A DNA stretch of 64,000 nt, from assembly GCF_946479755.1 (NCBI RefSeq), contig NZ_CAMLHC010000008.1, positions 62,001 to 126,000 on the forward strand, written 5' to 3'. How positions within the stretch are numbered: position 1 is the stretch's first letter; each line of letters opens with the position of its first letter. A program made the position numbers and the translations under genes. Origin of the DNA: an uncultured Chitinophaga sp. GTDB taxonomy: Bacteria; Bacteroidota; Bacteroidia; Chitinophagales; Chitinophagaceae. The notes under the pieces are model-generated. The model was not told where the DNA came from. It saw only the letters and a list, made by a program, of their open reading frames with translations, and searched no databases. Shown here piece by piece: positions 54,001 to 61,879 of the stretch.

Positions 54001-54588
54001 TTACATCCTGTTTTTGGGTGTGACCGTTACATTGACTTCAATCTCCTTCGGTGACAGAAAAGCTATTTTCTGGTAGGTGGCGATACGGATATTTTTGTTT
54101 CGCTGGTACAACAGGTCCTGCCTGAACTCGTATACCATATTGACCGTATAGCTGTGGATATTCACCTGTTGTATGGTCCCGTTTTTATCCAGTTCCATGG
54201 TGACTTCGGAAGGGAAGGTTTGTTTGCCTTTGGACTTATAGATCACCGATTTCCTGCCGGAGAAAGGGTCGTACAGGCTGGAGGTGTCGTATTCGTCCCG
54301 CAGGGAGGGCTTGTTCAGGTCGATATCGGCGAATGGTTTCAGCAGGTCTCTGATGGCGGTGCTGTCAGTGCCGTTTACCGTGGCCGTATCGCTCACGCCG
54401 TTGAGGGTGATTATTTTATGCAGACTGAAACCACCGGTGCGGATATGTTCCCGTTCTCCGTTGAAGTAGGCTGGTAGTGGCTCAAATTTGGCTCCGGCCG
54501 TTGTTTTTCCTGTTGTATTGTTGTCCTGATGGCAGGCTATAAAACCGAATATGGTTAATAGTACCGTCATGTAGCGGTAATGTCTCAT
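54001..54588 (-). CDS. Lipoprotein of unknown function
   Basis: A 195-residue protein with lipobox FIAC near residue 19. The mature part is beta-strand-like with KSVIYKSKGKQTFPSEVTME and NIHSYTVNMVYEFRQDLLY. I do not recognise the family. The -7 box at 54600-54593 would place transcription start at the first ATG, so either the mRNA is leaderless or the second Met (54570) is used. It is upstream of uvrC by three bases. Confidence 0.75.
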   Translation of the reverse strand: MRHYRYMTVLLTIFGFIACHQDNNTTGKTTAGAKFEPLPAYFNGEREHIRTGGFSLHKIITLNGVSDTATVNGTDSTAIRDLLKPFADIDLNKPSLRDEYDTSSLYDPFSGRKSVIYKSKGKQTFPSEVTMELDKNGTIQQVNIHSYTVNMVYEFRQDLLYQRNKNIRIATYQKIAFLSPKEIEVNVTVTPKNRM

Positions 54589-54592
54589 ACGG

Positions 54593-54600
54593 CAAAATTA
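54593..54600 (-). promoter_or_regulatory. -7 box TAATTTTG next to the lipoprotein start
   Basis: Minus-strand exact TAnnTTTG match (54600-54593). Its 3' end is only 5 bases from the ATG at 54588. Confidence 0.5.
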
Positions 54601-54625
54601 GTACTTAAATGCGGGTCAGAAAAAA

Positions 54626-54645
54626 TGCGCCGTAAAAACGGCGCA
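54626..54645 (-). terminator. GC-rich hairpin with T run, second after gpmI
   Basis: On the minus strand TGCGCCGT-loop-ACGGCGCA (54645-54626) is followed by six T. It lies about 155 bases beyond the main gpmI terminator and about 40 bases upstream of the lipoprotein start. Confidence 0.6.
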
Positions 54646-54801
54646 TCGATGCATGAGCAAATCTGTCGAGAGCACTAAAAATATGAATATCAGTCTGTCG
54701 GACTGAGAAAAAATCAGAATGGTGATAGTTAAACGGGGGGGATTAATGAAAAGTTACACACGCTGAAAATATTTTTTTTGAATAAATAATGTATATAAAA
54801 A

Positions 54802-54826
54802 AAGCGATGACCATGGGTCATCGCTT
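54802..54826 (-). terminator. Terminator after gpmI
   Basis: On the minus strand AAGCGATGACC-CAT-GGTCATCGCTT followed by a T run; perfect 11-base arms. Confidence 0.85.
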
Positions 54827-54853
54827 CGTTATGTAACGGGTATCGTTGTACGA

Positions 54854-56377
54854 TTACACCAGCAGGTTGCCGGTCATTTCCTTTGGAGCGGTCAGGCCCA
54901 TGAAGTGCAGGATGGTGGGGGCGATGTCGCCGAGTTTACCATCTTTCACTTTCCCCTGGAAGTCGTTGCTGATAATAAAGAAGGGAACGAGGTTGAGGGT
55001 GTGGGCGGTGTTGGGGGTACCGTCTTCGTTGACCATATAGTCGGCATTGCCATGGTCGGCTGTCAGGAATACGGTGTAGTTGCTGGCCAGTGCGGCGGTT
55101 ACTACCCTGCTGACGCAGTGGTCTACAGTTTCCACGGCTTTTACGGCAGCGGAGAATACGCCGGTATGGCCCACCATGTCCGCGTTGGCGAAGTTGAGGG
55201 CGATAAAATCGGCGGATTTTTCCTGCAGCACCGGAACGATAGCGTCTGTTACTTCATTGGCGCTCATTTCCGGTTTCAGGTCGTAGGTGGCCACTTTGGG
55301 CGATGGTATCATGATCCTGCGTTCGCCTTCAAATTCTTTTTCCCGGCCGCCGGAGAAGAAGAAGGAAACGTGCGGGTACTTTTCGGTTTCAGCGATACGT
55401 ACCTGTGTATAGCCGTCTTTCGCCAGTACTTCGCCGAGGGTCATGTTCAGGTTATCGTTTTCGAAGATGACGTGTACGTTTTTATAGGTTTTATCGTATT
55501 CCGTCATGGTGGTGTAGTATACCTGCAGCGGCTTCATCCCGAAATCAGGGAATGCTTCCTGTGTGAGCACCTGGGTGATTTCGCGGCAGCGGTCCGTACG
55601 GAAGTTGAAGCACAGTACGGCGTCGCCATCCTGGATAGTGGCCAGGGGGGCGCCGGCTTCGTCCTGAACGATGATTGGTTTGATGAATTCGTCGGTAACG
55701 CCTTCTGCGTAGGAGGCTTTGATGGCGGTGAGCAGGTCGTGGGTGCCGGTGCCGGTACCATGTACCAGCGCATCGTAGGCCAGTTTCACGCGCTCCCAGC
55801 GTTTGTCCCTGTCCATGGCGTAATAGCGGCCGGTAACGGAGGCTATTTTACCGGTTGACTGCTGCAGGTGGGCCTGCAGGTCTTCCAGGAAGCCTAGTCC
55901 GCTTTTGGGATCGGTATCACGGCCGTCGGTGAAGGCGTGGATATATACTTTTTCCAGTCCCTGTGCTTTGGCGATGGAAGTAAGTGTTTTCAGGTGTTCA
56001 ATATGCGAGTGTACGCCGCCGTTACTCACCAGCCCGATCAGGTGAAGGGGTTTGTTATTGTTTTTGGCGTGTGCCAGAGTGTCCAGCAGAACGGAGTTGG
56101 CAGCCAGTTCTCCGTCGCGGGCGGCTACGTTGATCCGTTGCAGTTCCTGGTATACGATCCTGCCGGCCCCGATGTTGAGGTGACCTACTTCAGAGTTGCC
56201 CATCTGGCCATCCGGTAAGCCTACGGCTTCTCCGCAGGTAACGAGGTTGCTGTGGGGGTATTTGTTATATAGGCTGCTAACAAAGGGAGTCTGTGCTTGT
56301 GCAATGGCGTCAGCGGTAGGCACTTTACCTTCGCCCCATCCATCCATAATTACGAGAATGGCTCTTTTCTTTTCCAT
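54854..56377 (-). CDS. gpmI: 2,3-bisphosphoglycerate-independent phosphoglycerate mutase
   Basis: A 507-residue Mn-dependent mutase of glycolysis. The phosphorylated Ser is in MGNSEVGHLNIGAG near residue 62, and metal ligands appear in AILVIMDGWGEG, FANADMVGHTGVF and TADHGNADYM. Length and motif order are standard. It is cytoplasmic, monocistronic, with its own terminator. Confidence 0.97.
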   Translation of the reverse strand: MEKKRAILVIMDGWGEGKVPTADAIAQAQTPFVSSLYNKYPHSNLVTCGEAVGLPDGQMGNSEVGHLNIGAGRIVYQELQRINVAARDGELAANSVLLDTLAHAKNNNKPLHLIGLVSNGGVHSHIEHLKTLTSIAKAQGLEKVYIHAFTDGRDTDPKSGLGFLEDLQAHLQQSTGKIASVTGRYYAMDRDKRWERVKLAYDALVHGTGTGTHDLLTAIKASYAEGVTDEFIKPIIVQDEAGAPLATIQDGDAVLCFNFRTDRCREITQVLTQEAFPDFGMKPLQVYYTTMTEYDKTYKNVHVIFENDNLNMTLGEVLAKDGYTQVRIAETEKYPHVSFFFSGGREKEFEGERRIMIPSPKVATYDLKPEMSANEVTDAIVPVLQEKSADFIALNFANADMVGHTGVFSAAVKAVETVDHCVSRVVTAALASNYTVFLTADHGNADYMVNEDGTPNTAHTLNLVPFFIISNDFQGKVKDGKLGDIAPTILHFMGLTAPKEMTGNLLV

Positions 56378-56685
56378 ATCCTGTCTGGTTAAGGTTAATG
56401 TTTTATTGATTTCAACTCGGGAGGTGAAAGTACTTATAATGCAGCTGAATACTTTCTAAATATTTTACAAAAATAAGGCTAATCCAAAAATTACGAATGC
56501 CAGGGTCGGTCATCTCGCATTTTGATAATCAGTTATTCGAATTAATTTGCATATTATTTTTGTCTTATTATTTACGTATTCATTGCTACCACGATGGTGT
56601 GATTTTGTTGAAATACAACGTGTTTGGCATAGTTTTAGCATTTAATTTGTGTTGATTAAGTTACTTTCTAATAAAAAAACTGACA
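56378..56685. other. Divergent intergenic region gpmI - DUF4783
   Basis: AT-rich. A -7 box TATTTTTG (56555-56562, plus strand) is the best promoter signal. No gene or hairpin is seen. Confidence 0.5.
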
Positions 56686-57096
56686 ATGAAGAAGCTATTG
56701 ATTGTGCTGATGGTGTTGTTGGGAGGAATTATTTCAGCATTTGCGCTGTCGGCACGTTCAGAGGAGATTCTGGTGGGCGGACCGTTTGAAGATGTGGTAG
56801 GTGCTATCAAACAAGGCGACGTAAACAGCTTATCCCGTTACCTGGACAACAATGTTGAGATTAATATCAGTGGTAAAGCGAATGCTTACAGTAAAGCACA
56901 GGCAGAGATCATTCTGAAAGATTTCTTCTCCAAAAACCAGGTGAAATCCTTTGAACTGGTACACCAGGGAGGCGAAGCCTCCAAGTTCGGTATCGGTAAT
57001 CTGAGCACCAGCGGAGGGAATTACCGCCTTTCGTTCTTCCTGCAGAAAAAGGGAGGGTCTATGGTCCTCAACGAACTAAGATTTGAGAATAAGTAA
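56686..57096 (+). CDS. DUF4783 exported protein
   Basis: A 136-residue protein with a signal peptide (cleavage near AFALS). The mature part has an NTF2-like pattern: GGPFEDVVGAIKQGDVNSLS, RYLDNNVEINI, KAQAEIILKDFFSKNQV and FELVHQGGEASKFGIGNL. The family is Bacteroidota-restricted and of unknown function. It is ended by a terminator whose T run overlaps the nadC promoter box. Confidence 0.88.
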   Translation: MKKLLIVLMVLLGGIISAFALSARSEEILVGGPFEDVVGAIKQGDVNSLSRYLDNNVEINISGKANAYSKAQAEIILKDFFSKNQVKSFELVHQGGEASKFGIGNLSTSGGNYRLSFFLQKKGGSMVLNELRFENK

Positions 57097-57129
57097 AATT
57101 GACCACATAAATTAATTGAAAAGGCCTGG

Positions 57130-57167
57130 GTGCCCCGCTATTAATTGCGGGGCACTTTTTATTTTTG
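57130..57167 (+). terminator. Terminator overlapping the nadC -7 box
   Basis: GTGCCCCGC-N8-GCGGGGCAC (57130-57155), perfect 9-base arms, followed by TTTTTATTTTTG. The same bases contain TATTTTTG (57160-57167), an exact -7 box for nadC. Confidence 0.75.
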
Positions 57168-57174
57168 TACCGGT

Positions 57175-57285
57175 TTCACGCAGAGAAAAGAAGAGAGCAA
57201 AGAGAATAAGCTCTCCGGGAAAACATAAACCATCGTCTTCCCGCTTTGCGTACTTTGCTTACTTAGCTCGCTTTGCGGGATTAAA
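57175..57285. repeat. Degenerate CGCAAAG/CTTTGCG repeat region
   Basis: Repeated words such as GCAAAG, CTTTGCGTACTTTGC and GCTTTGCGGG occur in partly inverted order within the nadC leader. Similar words flank the terminator near 27608-27735 and 25672-25850. Confidence 0.45.
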
Positions 57286-57295
57286 TTATGCACCT

Positions 57296-58147
57296 ATGTT
57301 AGATGAAGCAGCGCTGAACGCGTTTATCAGAAGCGCCCTGGCAGAAGATATCGGAAATGGCGACCACTCCACGCTGGCCTGTATTCCGCCTACGGCCAAA
57401 GGAAAGGCGATATTAAAGATAAAGGAAAACGGCATCCTCGCCGGTATGGAGGTGGCGGCTGCCATCTTTAAATGGCTGGACATGCACGCGGTATTTACCC
57501 CGTTCAAAAAAGACGGTGATGCCATGGTAGCCGGTGAAACCGCTTTCGAAATTGAAGCGGCAGTACATACCCTGCTCATGGGAGAACGGCTGGTGCTCAA
57601 CTGCATGCAGCGCATGAGCGGCATCGCTACCCTCACCCACCAATATGTGGAACTGCTGAAAGGTTATCATACCCGCATTCTCGATACCCGCAAAACCACG
57701 CCCAATTTCCGGATGCTGGAAAAGGAAGCTGTTCGTATAGGCGGTGGCGTTAATCACCGCATGGGCCTCTATGACATGGTGATGCTGAAAGACAACCACA
57801 TCGATTTTGCCGGTGGCATCACCGCGGCGGTCAATAAAACCGTGGCCTACCTGGCAGAGCGGAAGCTACCGCTGAAAATAGAAGTCGAAACCCGCAACCT
57901 CGACGATGTAAAAGAAGTGCTGGCAGTGGGACAGGTAGACCGGATCATGCTGGACAACTTCACGCCTGAACAAATTACTGCCGCTTTGGCGTTAATTAAC
58001 GGGAAAGTGGAAACAGAAGCCTCCGGCGGTATCAACCTCAGCACAATCCAGGCATATGCTGCCACCGGTGTGGATTTTATCTCTGTAGGCGCCATCATTC
58101 ATCATGCTGTAAGTCTGGACCTGAGTCTGAAAGCGATTATATCTTAA
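57296..58147 (+). CDS. nadC: Nicotinate-nucleotide pyrophosphorylase (carboxylating)
   Basis: A 283-residue quinolinate phosphoribosyltransferase of NAD synthesis. Signatures are ALAEDIGNGDHST, NCMQRMSGIATLT, DTRKTTPNFRMLEKEAVRIG and GGVNHRMGLYDMVMLKDNH. The start is ATG 57296; the longer frame runs through a repetitive leader. It ends 10 bases before the lipid kinase gene. nadA/nadB are not present nearby. Confidence 0.96.
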   Translation: MLDEAALNAFIRSALAEDIGNGDHSTLACIPPTAKGKAILKIKENGILAGMEVAAAIFKWLDMHAVFTPFKKDGDAMVAGETAFEIEAAVHTLLMGERLVLNCMQRMSGIATLTHQYVELLKGYHTRILDTRKTTPNFRMLEKEAVRIGGGVNHRMGLYDMVMLKDNHIDFAGGITAAVNKTVAYLAERKLPLKIEVETRNLDDVKEVLAVGQVDRIMLDNFTPEQITAALALINGKVETEASGGINLSTIQAYAATGVDFISVGAIIHHAVSLDLSLKAIIS

Positions 58148-58157
58148 AACAGTTCTT

Positions 58158-59039
58158 TTGAAGAAGATCCTTTTTATCATTAACCGCAAAGCGGGCACAG
58201 ATCGTGAAAAACGATTGGAGGGGGCTATCAGCAGACATTTTCCGGCAAATCAGTTTGAGGTGAGCATCACCCATCTGGCGTACCTGGGGCATGGCGCCGA
58301 TCTGGCCAGGGAAGCGGTGAAAAATGGCGTAGATACCGTTGTGGCCGTAGGTGGCGACGGATCTATCAATGAAATAGCCCAGGGCCTGGTAAACAGTAAT
58401 ACGGCTATGGCTATCCTGCCACTGGGCAGTGGCAACGGGCTCGCCCGTGCACTTAAAATACCGCTCGACGTAGATAAGGCGCTGCGGCTTATCGTGAACA
58501 ATAAACAACGTCCTATTGACGTAGGTTATGCCAATGAGCATCTGTTCCTCAGCAACGCCGGTGTTGGCTTCGACGCGCTCATCGCGGAGCAGTTCAAACA
58601 TACGAAGAAGAGAGGGCTGGCAGGTTACGCGAAACTGGTGCTCAAAAGCTTCAGCAGCTACAACCCTGAAGCCTATCACATCAGTATCGATGGCCGTCAG
58701 CTCGACGAAAAAGCATTCCTCCTGACGGTGGCCAACGGCAACCAGTTCGGATACGAGTTTAAACTGGCGCCGGGCGCCAGCGTCTTCGACGGGCAGCTGG
58801 ACCTCTGCATCATGCCGCCTGTACGCTTCTATCATCTGCTGCCTGTCAGTTTTCATTCCCTGATGGGCAACATCGATAAAACACGCTATCTTAAACATTT
58901 CACCGGAAAGGAAATCACGATCCGCAGCAATTCCCTGCAATACCTGCAGGTAGATGGCGATGCCGTACCGATCAACGGTGACGGTTCAGTGCGGCTGTCT
59001 GTAAGACCCGCCGCCATCAAGGTAATCGTGAATGAATAA
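58158..59039 (+). CDS. Diacylglycerol kinase-type lipid kinase (YegS-like)
   Basis: A 293-residue kinase starting with a TTG codon: KKILFIINRKAGTDREKRLE follows. The nucleotide loop is VAVGGDGSINEIAQGL, with LPLGSGNGLARAL as second motif. C-terminal beta-sandwich pieces include VANGNQFGYEFKLAPGA. The family phosphorylates diacylglycerol or sphingoid lipids; the exact substrate is unknown. No ATG lies nearby upstream in frame, and the gene is only 10 bases after nadC, so coupling is likely. Confidence 0.9.
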   Translation: MKKILFIINRKAGTDREKRLEGAISRHFPANQFEVSITHLAYLGHGADLAREAVKNGVDTVVAVGGDGSINEIAQGLVNSNTAMAILPLGSGNGLARALKIPLDVDKALRLIVNNKQRPIDVGYANEHLFLSNAGVGFDALIAEQFKHTKKRGLAGYAKLVLKSFSSYNPEAYHISIDGRQLDEKAFLLTVANGNQFGYEFKLAPGASVFDGQLDLCIMPPVRFYHLLPVSFHSLMGNIDKTRYLKHFTGKEITIRSNSLQYLQVDGDAVPINGDGSVRLSVRPAAIKVIVNE

Positions 59040-59057
59040 CCGCTAAAATTTTGTGCA

Positions 59058-59396
59058 ATGACAAAGAAAAAAAATAGCTCCGGCCACGGGATCGTATACT
59101 CTACCGATCCTAATTTTTCTTTTGAACCGGAACATACCGAAGAACAGGAAACCCTCTCCCCTGCTGAACAACAGCTAAGAGTGAAACTGGACACCAAACA
59201 ACGCGCCGGTAAGGTAGTGACGCTGGTAGACGGTTTTATAGGGAAAGACGAAGACGTAGAGAAACTGGGTAAAGACCTGAAAACAAAATGCGGTACCGGC
59301 GGTAGCGTAAAAGATGGTCAGATACTGATCCAGGGCGATTATAAAGAGAAAGTGATCAAGTGGTTGCAGGACTGGGGCTATAAAAAAACGAAATAA
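59058..59396 (+). CDS. SUI1/YciH-like translation initiation factor
   Basis: A 112-residue protein. The C-terminal SUI1 domain is clear: DTKQRAGKVVTLVDGFIG, LGKDLKTKCGTGGSVKDGQI and IQGDYKEKVIKWLQDWGY. The N-terminal 40 residues are polar and flexible. It is related to eIF1 and may monitor start-codon choice on the ribosome. It is last in the nadC-lipid kinase unit, before a long perfect hairpin. Confidence 0.92.
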   Translation: MTKKKNSSGHGIVYSTDPNFSFEPEHTEEQETLSPAEQQLRVKLDTKQRAGKVVTLVDGFIGKDEDVEKLGKDLKTKCGTGGSVKDGQILIQGDYKEKVIKWLQDWGYKKTK

Positions 59397-59413
59397 CGAT
59401 TTCAAAATTTTTC

Positions 59414-59478
59414 GATTTACGATTTTTTGATTTTGAGAATTTGCCCGACATCTCCCCGAAATCAAAAAATCGTAAATC
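59414..59478. terminator. Long AT-rich bidirectional terminator
   Basis: Perfect 20-base arms (59414-59433 and 59459-59478) with GATTTACGATTTTTTGATTT, followed by AAAAAATC. It lies between convergent genes. Confidence 0.8.
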
Positions 59479-59494
59479 AAAAAATCTTACATGA

Positions 59495-60487
59495 CTAGCG
59501 GTTTACCAGTTTCAGTGCGCCCTCACTGTATCTGGAGCCGGCAACACCGCCGTCTTTCAGGATGGCATTTATTTTTTCCAGATCAGCGCTGTTCAGCTGA
59601 ACGTCTGCGGCAGCAGCATTTTCCTGTAAATATTTCCTGCGTTTGGTGCCGGGTATCGGTACGATATCTTCTCCCTGAGCCAGCAGCCATGCGAGAGAGA
59701 GCTGTGCGGAGGTGATCCCCTTCTCTTTCGCAAAGTTTTCCAGGGCAGTTACGGTTTGCAGGTTCTGCTCAAAATTGCCTTCCTGGAAGCGGGGCAGTGT
59801 TCTGCGGAAGTCTTTTGCTCCCAGCGTAGTGGCGTCTGTGATAGCGCCGGTGGCCATGCCTCTTCCCAGGGGGCTGTAGGCCACTAAAGAAATACCCAGT
59901 TCACGGGTGGTTTTCAGGATTTCTCCTTCCACATCTCTTGTAAACAGGGAGTATTCACTTTGTAATGCGGCGATCGGATGTACGGCATATGCTTTTTTGA
60001 TGGAAGCGGCGCTGGCTTCAGAGAGGCCGAGGTAACGCACCTTGCCGGCTTTTACCAGGTCGGCCATGGCGCCTACGGTTTCTTCGATGGGCACGTTTTC
60101 ATCCACCCGGTGTGCGTAATAAAGGTCGATCACGTCCACTTTCAGTCTTTTCAGGCTGTCTTCCACGGCCTGTTTCAGGTGTTTAGGAGAGCCGTCGAAA
60201 TAAGTGGAGCCATCTTCTCTGTATCTGAAGCCGAATTTGGTAGCGAGAAATACTTTATCTCTTTTGGTAGCCAGTATTTTAGAGAGCAGGATTTCATTGG
60301 CGCCCTGCCCGTACATATCTGCGGTATCCCAGAAATTGATGCCGAGGTCCAGCGCCAGTTCCAGTGTTTTCAGAGACTCTTCTTCGTTAAAATCACCGTC
60401 ATGGCCATAAGCAAAGGACATGCCCATGCAACCCAGTCCAATCGCTGATATTGATTCACCTGTTTTTCCAAGTTTTCTGTACTGCAT
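59495..60487 (-). CDS. Aldo/keto reductase
   Basis: A 330-residue TIM-barrel NADPH oxidoreductase. The catalytic tetrad is visible: Asp and Tyr in FWDTADMYGQGANE, Lys in FLATKFGFR and His in DLYYAHRVD. The cofactor end has IVPIPGTKRRKYLQENAAA. The substrate is unknown. A well-formed promoter at 60509-60538 serves it, and an AraC-type regulator gene lies directly upstream on the same strand. Confidence 0.94.
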   Translation of the reverse strand: MQYRKLGKTGESISAIGLGCMGMSFAYGHDGDFNEEESLKTLELALDLGINFWDTADMYGQGANEILLSKILATKRDKVFLATKFGFRYREDGSTYFDGSPKHLKQAVEDSLKRLKVDVIDLYYAHRVDENVPIEETVGAMADLVKAGKVRYLGLSEASAASIKKAYAVHPIAALQSEYSLFTRDVEGEILKTTRELGISLVAYSPLGRGMATGAITDATTLGAKDFRRTLPRFQEGNFEQNLQTVTALENFAKEKGITSAQLSLAWLLAQGEDIVPIPGTKRRKYLQENAAAADVQLNSADLEKINAILKDGGVAGSRYSEGALKLVNR

Positions 60488-60508
60488 ATAGTTAAATTTT
60501 TATGATGT

Positions 60509-60538
60509 CAAAATTAACCAGCGGTAAGGGGACAGCAA
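60509..60538 (-). promoter_or_regulatory. Promoter of the aldo/keto reductase gene
   Basis: Minus-strand TTG (60538-60536) and TAATTTTG (60516-60509), 19 bases apart, between the regulator stop and the reductase start. Confidence 0.7.
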
Positions 60539-60576
60539 TTGTAGCAGGCAAAGTAATAATTGTAAAAATCAAAGTA

Positions 60577-61506
60577 TTACTGCAGCCGGTAGATATGGGG
60601 CGACTGTCCGCTGTGGTTTTTGAAGAAATGGGTGAAGTTTCCCGGATCTTCAAAGCCGAGGCACCACGCTATTTCGGAGATCTGCCATTCGGTGTGGATC
60701 AATAGCAGTCTGGCTTCCAGCAGCAGGCGCATACGGATATGTTCGCTCACGGTGCGGCCGGTCGATTGTTTTACGCATGCGTTCAGGTGGTTGGGATGCG
60801 TATTGAGCTGAATGGCGAACTCCTTTGCTGTTTTCAGTTTCACCTGGTGATGGTTGTATTCAATGGGAAACTGTTTTTCCAGCATATCGGTAAAACGATG
60901 CGCGAGCAGCTGTGCGGCTGTTTGCGTTCTTTGCGGCGTGTACGCTTCCGTTGCCAGCCGTTTGCCTTCCAGCATCAGCAGGCGCAGATAAATGAGAATG
61001 GCCTCCTGCTTAAAAGCGGCGTTCTCATGGTATTCTTTCAGCAATTGCCGGAAAATGGACTGCAGGTAATCACATTGCTGCTGGTTGAGCTTAAAAACAG
61101 CCCTTGCGCCCAGCTGCAGCAGCGGGTGGTGGAGCAGGTCTTCGTGCGGTGAATGTACGGAGTCGAACAACAGATCGGTAAAGAGGCAGAAATAGCCTTC
61201 CTGCACCTCTGTAGCAGCTCTCCATGTTTTGATCTCATGCGGATTCAGGAACAGCAATGTGGGACCATCTATCTCATAGCGGTCTTCCCCCATGGTAAAT
61301 ATCCCTTTGCCTTTGCTGAAAAAGCTGATCTTATAATAGTCCCTTCTGCTGGCGATCACTTCGTCCACGCAGGGATACTCGGCCCGGTCATGTACGGCAA
61401 AGCTGCCTTTCAGCGGTGCTTTGGGTATCAGGTGCGGGGAGTACAGTTTTTCGGTGAAGTCCTCCATTCTTTGGAGCTGAATGGCGGGGGCTTTTTGAAT
61501 AGGCAT
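60577..61506 (-). CDS. AraC-family transcriptional regulator
   Basis: A 309-residue regulator with an N-terminal cupin-like sensor domain (about 35-160, DRYEIDGPTLLFLNPHEIKT) and two C-terminal helix-turn-helix motifs: AKEFAIQLNTHPNHLNACVK and ISEIAWCLGFEDPGNFTHFF. It likely controls the aldo/keto reductase directly downstream. The start is ATG 61506, with the -7 box ending four bases upstream, so the mRNA may be leaderless. Confidence 0.92.
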   Translation of the reverse strand: MPIQKAPAIQLQRMEDFTEKLYSPHLIPKAPLKGSFAVHDRAEYPCVDEVIASRRDYYKISFFSKGKGIFTMGEDRYEIDGPTLLFLNPHEIKTWRAATEVQEGYFCLFTDLLFDSVHSPHEDLLHHPLLQLGARAVFKLNQQQCDYLQSIFRQLLKEYHENAAFKQEAILIYLRLLMLEGKRLATEAYTPQRTQTAAQLLAHRFTDMLEKQFPIEYNHHQVKLKTAKEFAIQLNTHPNHLNACVKQSTGRTVSEHIRMRLLLEARLLLIHTEWQISEIAWCLGFEDPGNFTHFFKNHSGQSPHIYRLQ

Positions 61507-61509
61507 TAC

Positions 61510-61517
61510 CAAATGTA
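61510..61517 (-). promoter_or_regulatory. -7 box TACATTTG at the AraC start
   Basis: Minus-strand exact TAnnTTTG match (61517-61510), its 3' end four bases from ATG 61506. Confidence 0.5.
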
Positions 61518-61782
61518 ACGGTTTCCCGATAATTTTTTATGGGTCAGATAGGGTAACTATGTTAAGTTTTTATACAGGTTAATACCTTCAAACCCTTTGC
61601 AGTGTTGTTAATAGTTATTAAACGCAACAAAGTTGCAAATTCATTTTTGATTTATTTCCGAAAATTTCACAATTTGTTAACGCCTTTATCAACCAAAATC
61701 TTGTTATCATCGATGCCTTGATGATCCCTTGTACAGAGCGTCCTGCCTGCAAAGTGGATAAGCAAGATACTAAAAGTTACCT

Positions 61783-61827
61783 GCGGAATGACTGTGCTTT
61801 TTAAAGGCAGTTTTCCGCTTTTTTTTT
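61783..61827 (+). terminator. Intrinsic terminator in the leader of the GT39 gene
   Basis: GCGGAA (61783-61788) pairs with TTCCGC (61813-61818), with inner ACTG (61791-61794)/CAGT (61808-61811), then nine T. It lies on the + strand 52 bases before the GT39 start, with no + gene upstream. Confidence 0.75.
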
Positions 61828-61879
61828 GCTGACAACATCATAGTAAGTCCCTGTCATTGATCAATCAAAATCATATTCC

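Larger units (their letters stand above)
61507..61879. other. Intergenic region with a terminator before the GT39 gene
   Basis: AT-rich. It contains the AraC -7 box (61510-61517, minus), a hairpin ATCATC-N8-GATGAT near 61705-61724 and the terminator at 61783-61827. No protein gene is seen. Confidence 0.6.

Noticed and set aside
56370..56395. Fifth copy of the repeated element at the gpmI start (AGGATATGG on the minus strand)
   Set aside because: Only nine bases match, at the gpmI start codon; there is no hairpin or upstream module.
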